Shown here: positions 4,803 through 5,300 of the stretch, piece by piece
Position numbering within the stretch: position 1 is the first letter of the stretch
Layout of the letters: the number at the start of each line of letters is the position of its first letter
From: Actinomycetota bacterium
GTDB lineage: Bacteria; Actinomycetota; Acidimicrobiia; Acidimicrobiales; UBA8592
Direction: 5' to 3'
DNA length: 5,300 bases
Assembly (NCBI GenBank): GCA_002712415.1
Contig: PATO01000017.1
Coordinates: forward strand, 12,536 to 17,835
Translations under genes and position numbers: made by a program
The notes under the pieces: model-generated
The model's database searches: none
What the model was told of the DNA's origin: nothing
What the model saw: the letters and a program-made list of their open reading frames with translations, nothing else

Positions 4803-5300
4803 CTATAGGTTGAGCATACCTCCATCGACTCTAATGACTTGACCAGTCACATAGGAAGCAAGGTCAGAAGCGAGGAAGCAGATGACATTTGCGATCTCCT
4901 CTGGCGTCCCCCATTTACCCAAAGGAACTCTCTTCACGAAATTCTCCAACACGTTCTCTTCTCCGAGAAGCTCAAAGGTCGGTTCCCACATCTCGGTCAG
5001 GCATAATCCGGGTGCACACGCATTGACTCGCACTCCCTTGTTAGCCCATTCATTAGAGAGGTTCTTGGTCAGTGTGTTCAGTCCCCCCTTTGATGCAGCA
5101 TAGGCTCCTTGAGTTCCTCCAGCTCCAGCAGCTGCTGTCGAGGTGACATTCACAATATTCCCCTGCGTAACGAAGAGATCTTTGGCAAAGATCTGACACA
5201 GCATAAATACTTGTCTCAGATTCACGAGAAGTGTTTCATCAATCGCTTGAGATGTTGCTCGATGTGCTGGTTCGTTCCGTTCGACAGCTGCATTGTTCAC
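4803..5300 (-). CDS. Classical short-chain dehydrogenase/reductase, C-terminal part
   Basis: The window edge cuts this gene; 165 codons remain of a family usually about 250 residues long. The first codon in view (GTG, 5298-5300) is not a start: it is the Val of the V-N-N-A-A strand that follows the missing N-terminal TGxxxGxG dinucleotide-binding region. The Asn-Ser-Tyr-Lys tetrad of classical SDRs is present, numbered from 5300: N28 (LLVNLRQVF), S54 (VNVTSTAA), Y67 and K71 (YAASK). The PG motif follows at 97-98 (NACAPG), and the typical end VTGQVIRVDGGM is at 151-162. The enzyme should interconvert an alcohol and a ketone with NAD(P)H in the cytosol. It resembles FabG and glucose-dehydrogenase-like members, a group too broad to name a substrate. 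NNAA replaces the usual NNAG, a common variant. It lies upstream of the second P450 on the same strand, consistent with oxidising a P450-made hydroxyl. Confidence 0.93.
   Translation of the reverse strand: MNNAAVERNEPAHRATSQAIDETLLVNLRQVFMLCQIFAKDLFVTQGNIVNVTSTAAAGAGGTQGAYAASKGGLNTLTKNLSNEWANKGVRVNACAPGLCLTEMWEPTFELLGEENVLENFVKRVPLGKWGTPEEIANVICFLASDLASYVTGQVIRVDGGMLNL

Noticed and set aside
4775..4805. CCTT-AAGG hairpin after the SDR stop as a terminator
   Set aside because: The stem is only four pairs with an interrupted extension and no T-run on the minus strand.

Overview
The window looks like bacterial chromosomal DNA with AT-leaning composition (judged by eye). It carries six confident protein genes and no RNA genes, mobile elements or CRISPR arrays that I can see. 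The MenB protein resembles the actinobacterial (mycobacterial) type, two genes start with GTG, and one gene has promoter spacing that predicts a leaderless mRNA. I infer an uncultivated, relatively low-GC actinobacterial-like or Chloroflexota-like lineage, possibly marine. This assignment is weak.

Layout from left to right. Positions 1-211 hold a possible 3' end of an unrecognised gene and a good promoter. Positions 212-616 (+) encode a small antibiotic-biosynthesis-monooxygenase (ABM) fold protein. After a 91-bp gap containing a strong hairpin comes a type II 1,4-dihydroxy-2-naphthoyl-CoA synthase, menB (708-1616, +). It converges, six bases away, on a cytochrome P450 (1623-2888, -) with an unusual heme-binding loop. 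A 90-bp divergent intergenic region separates that P450 from a RidA/YjgF-family gene (2979-3362, +) that lacks the catalytic arginine. This converges, 14 bases away, on a second cytochrome P450 with canonical motifs (3377-4657, -). Upstream of it on the same strand is the C-terminal two-thirds of a classical short-chain dehydrogenase (4803-5300, -), cut by the window edge.

How they could work together is inference. Two soluble bacterial P450s, an SDR, an ABM-type oxygenase and a RidA homologue suggest oxidative processing of a hydrophobic small molecule: hydroxylation by P450, alcohol/ketone interconversion by the SDR. The MenB could be the housekeeping menaquinone enzyme that happens to sit here, or a paralogue recruited for CoA-ester ring chemistry. 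No ferredoxin, ferredoxin reductase, regulator, transporter or other men gene is visible. The genes alternate strand, so they are at least three or four transcription units rather than one operon. No single feature proves a new system. The most notable points are the altered P450 heme loop, the Arg-less RidA, the hairpin at the menB start, and the MenB/ABM/P450 neighbourhood.
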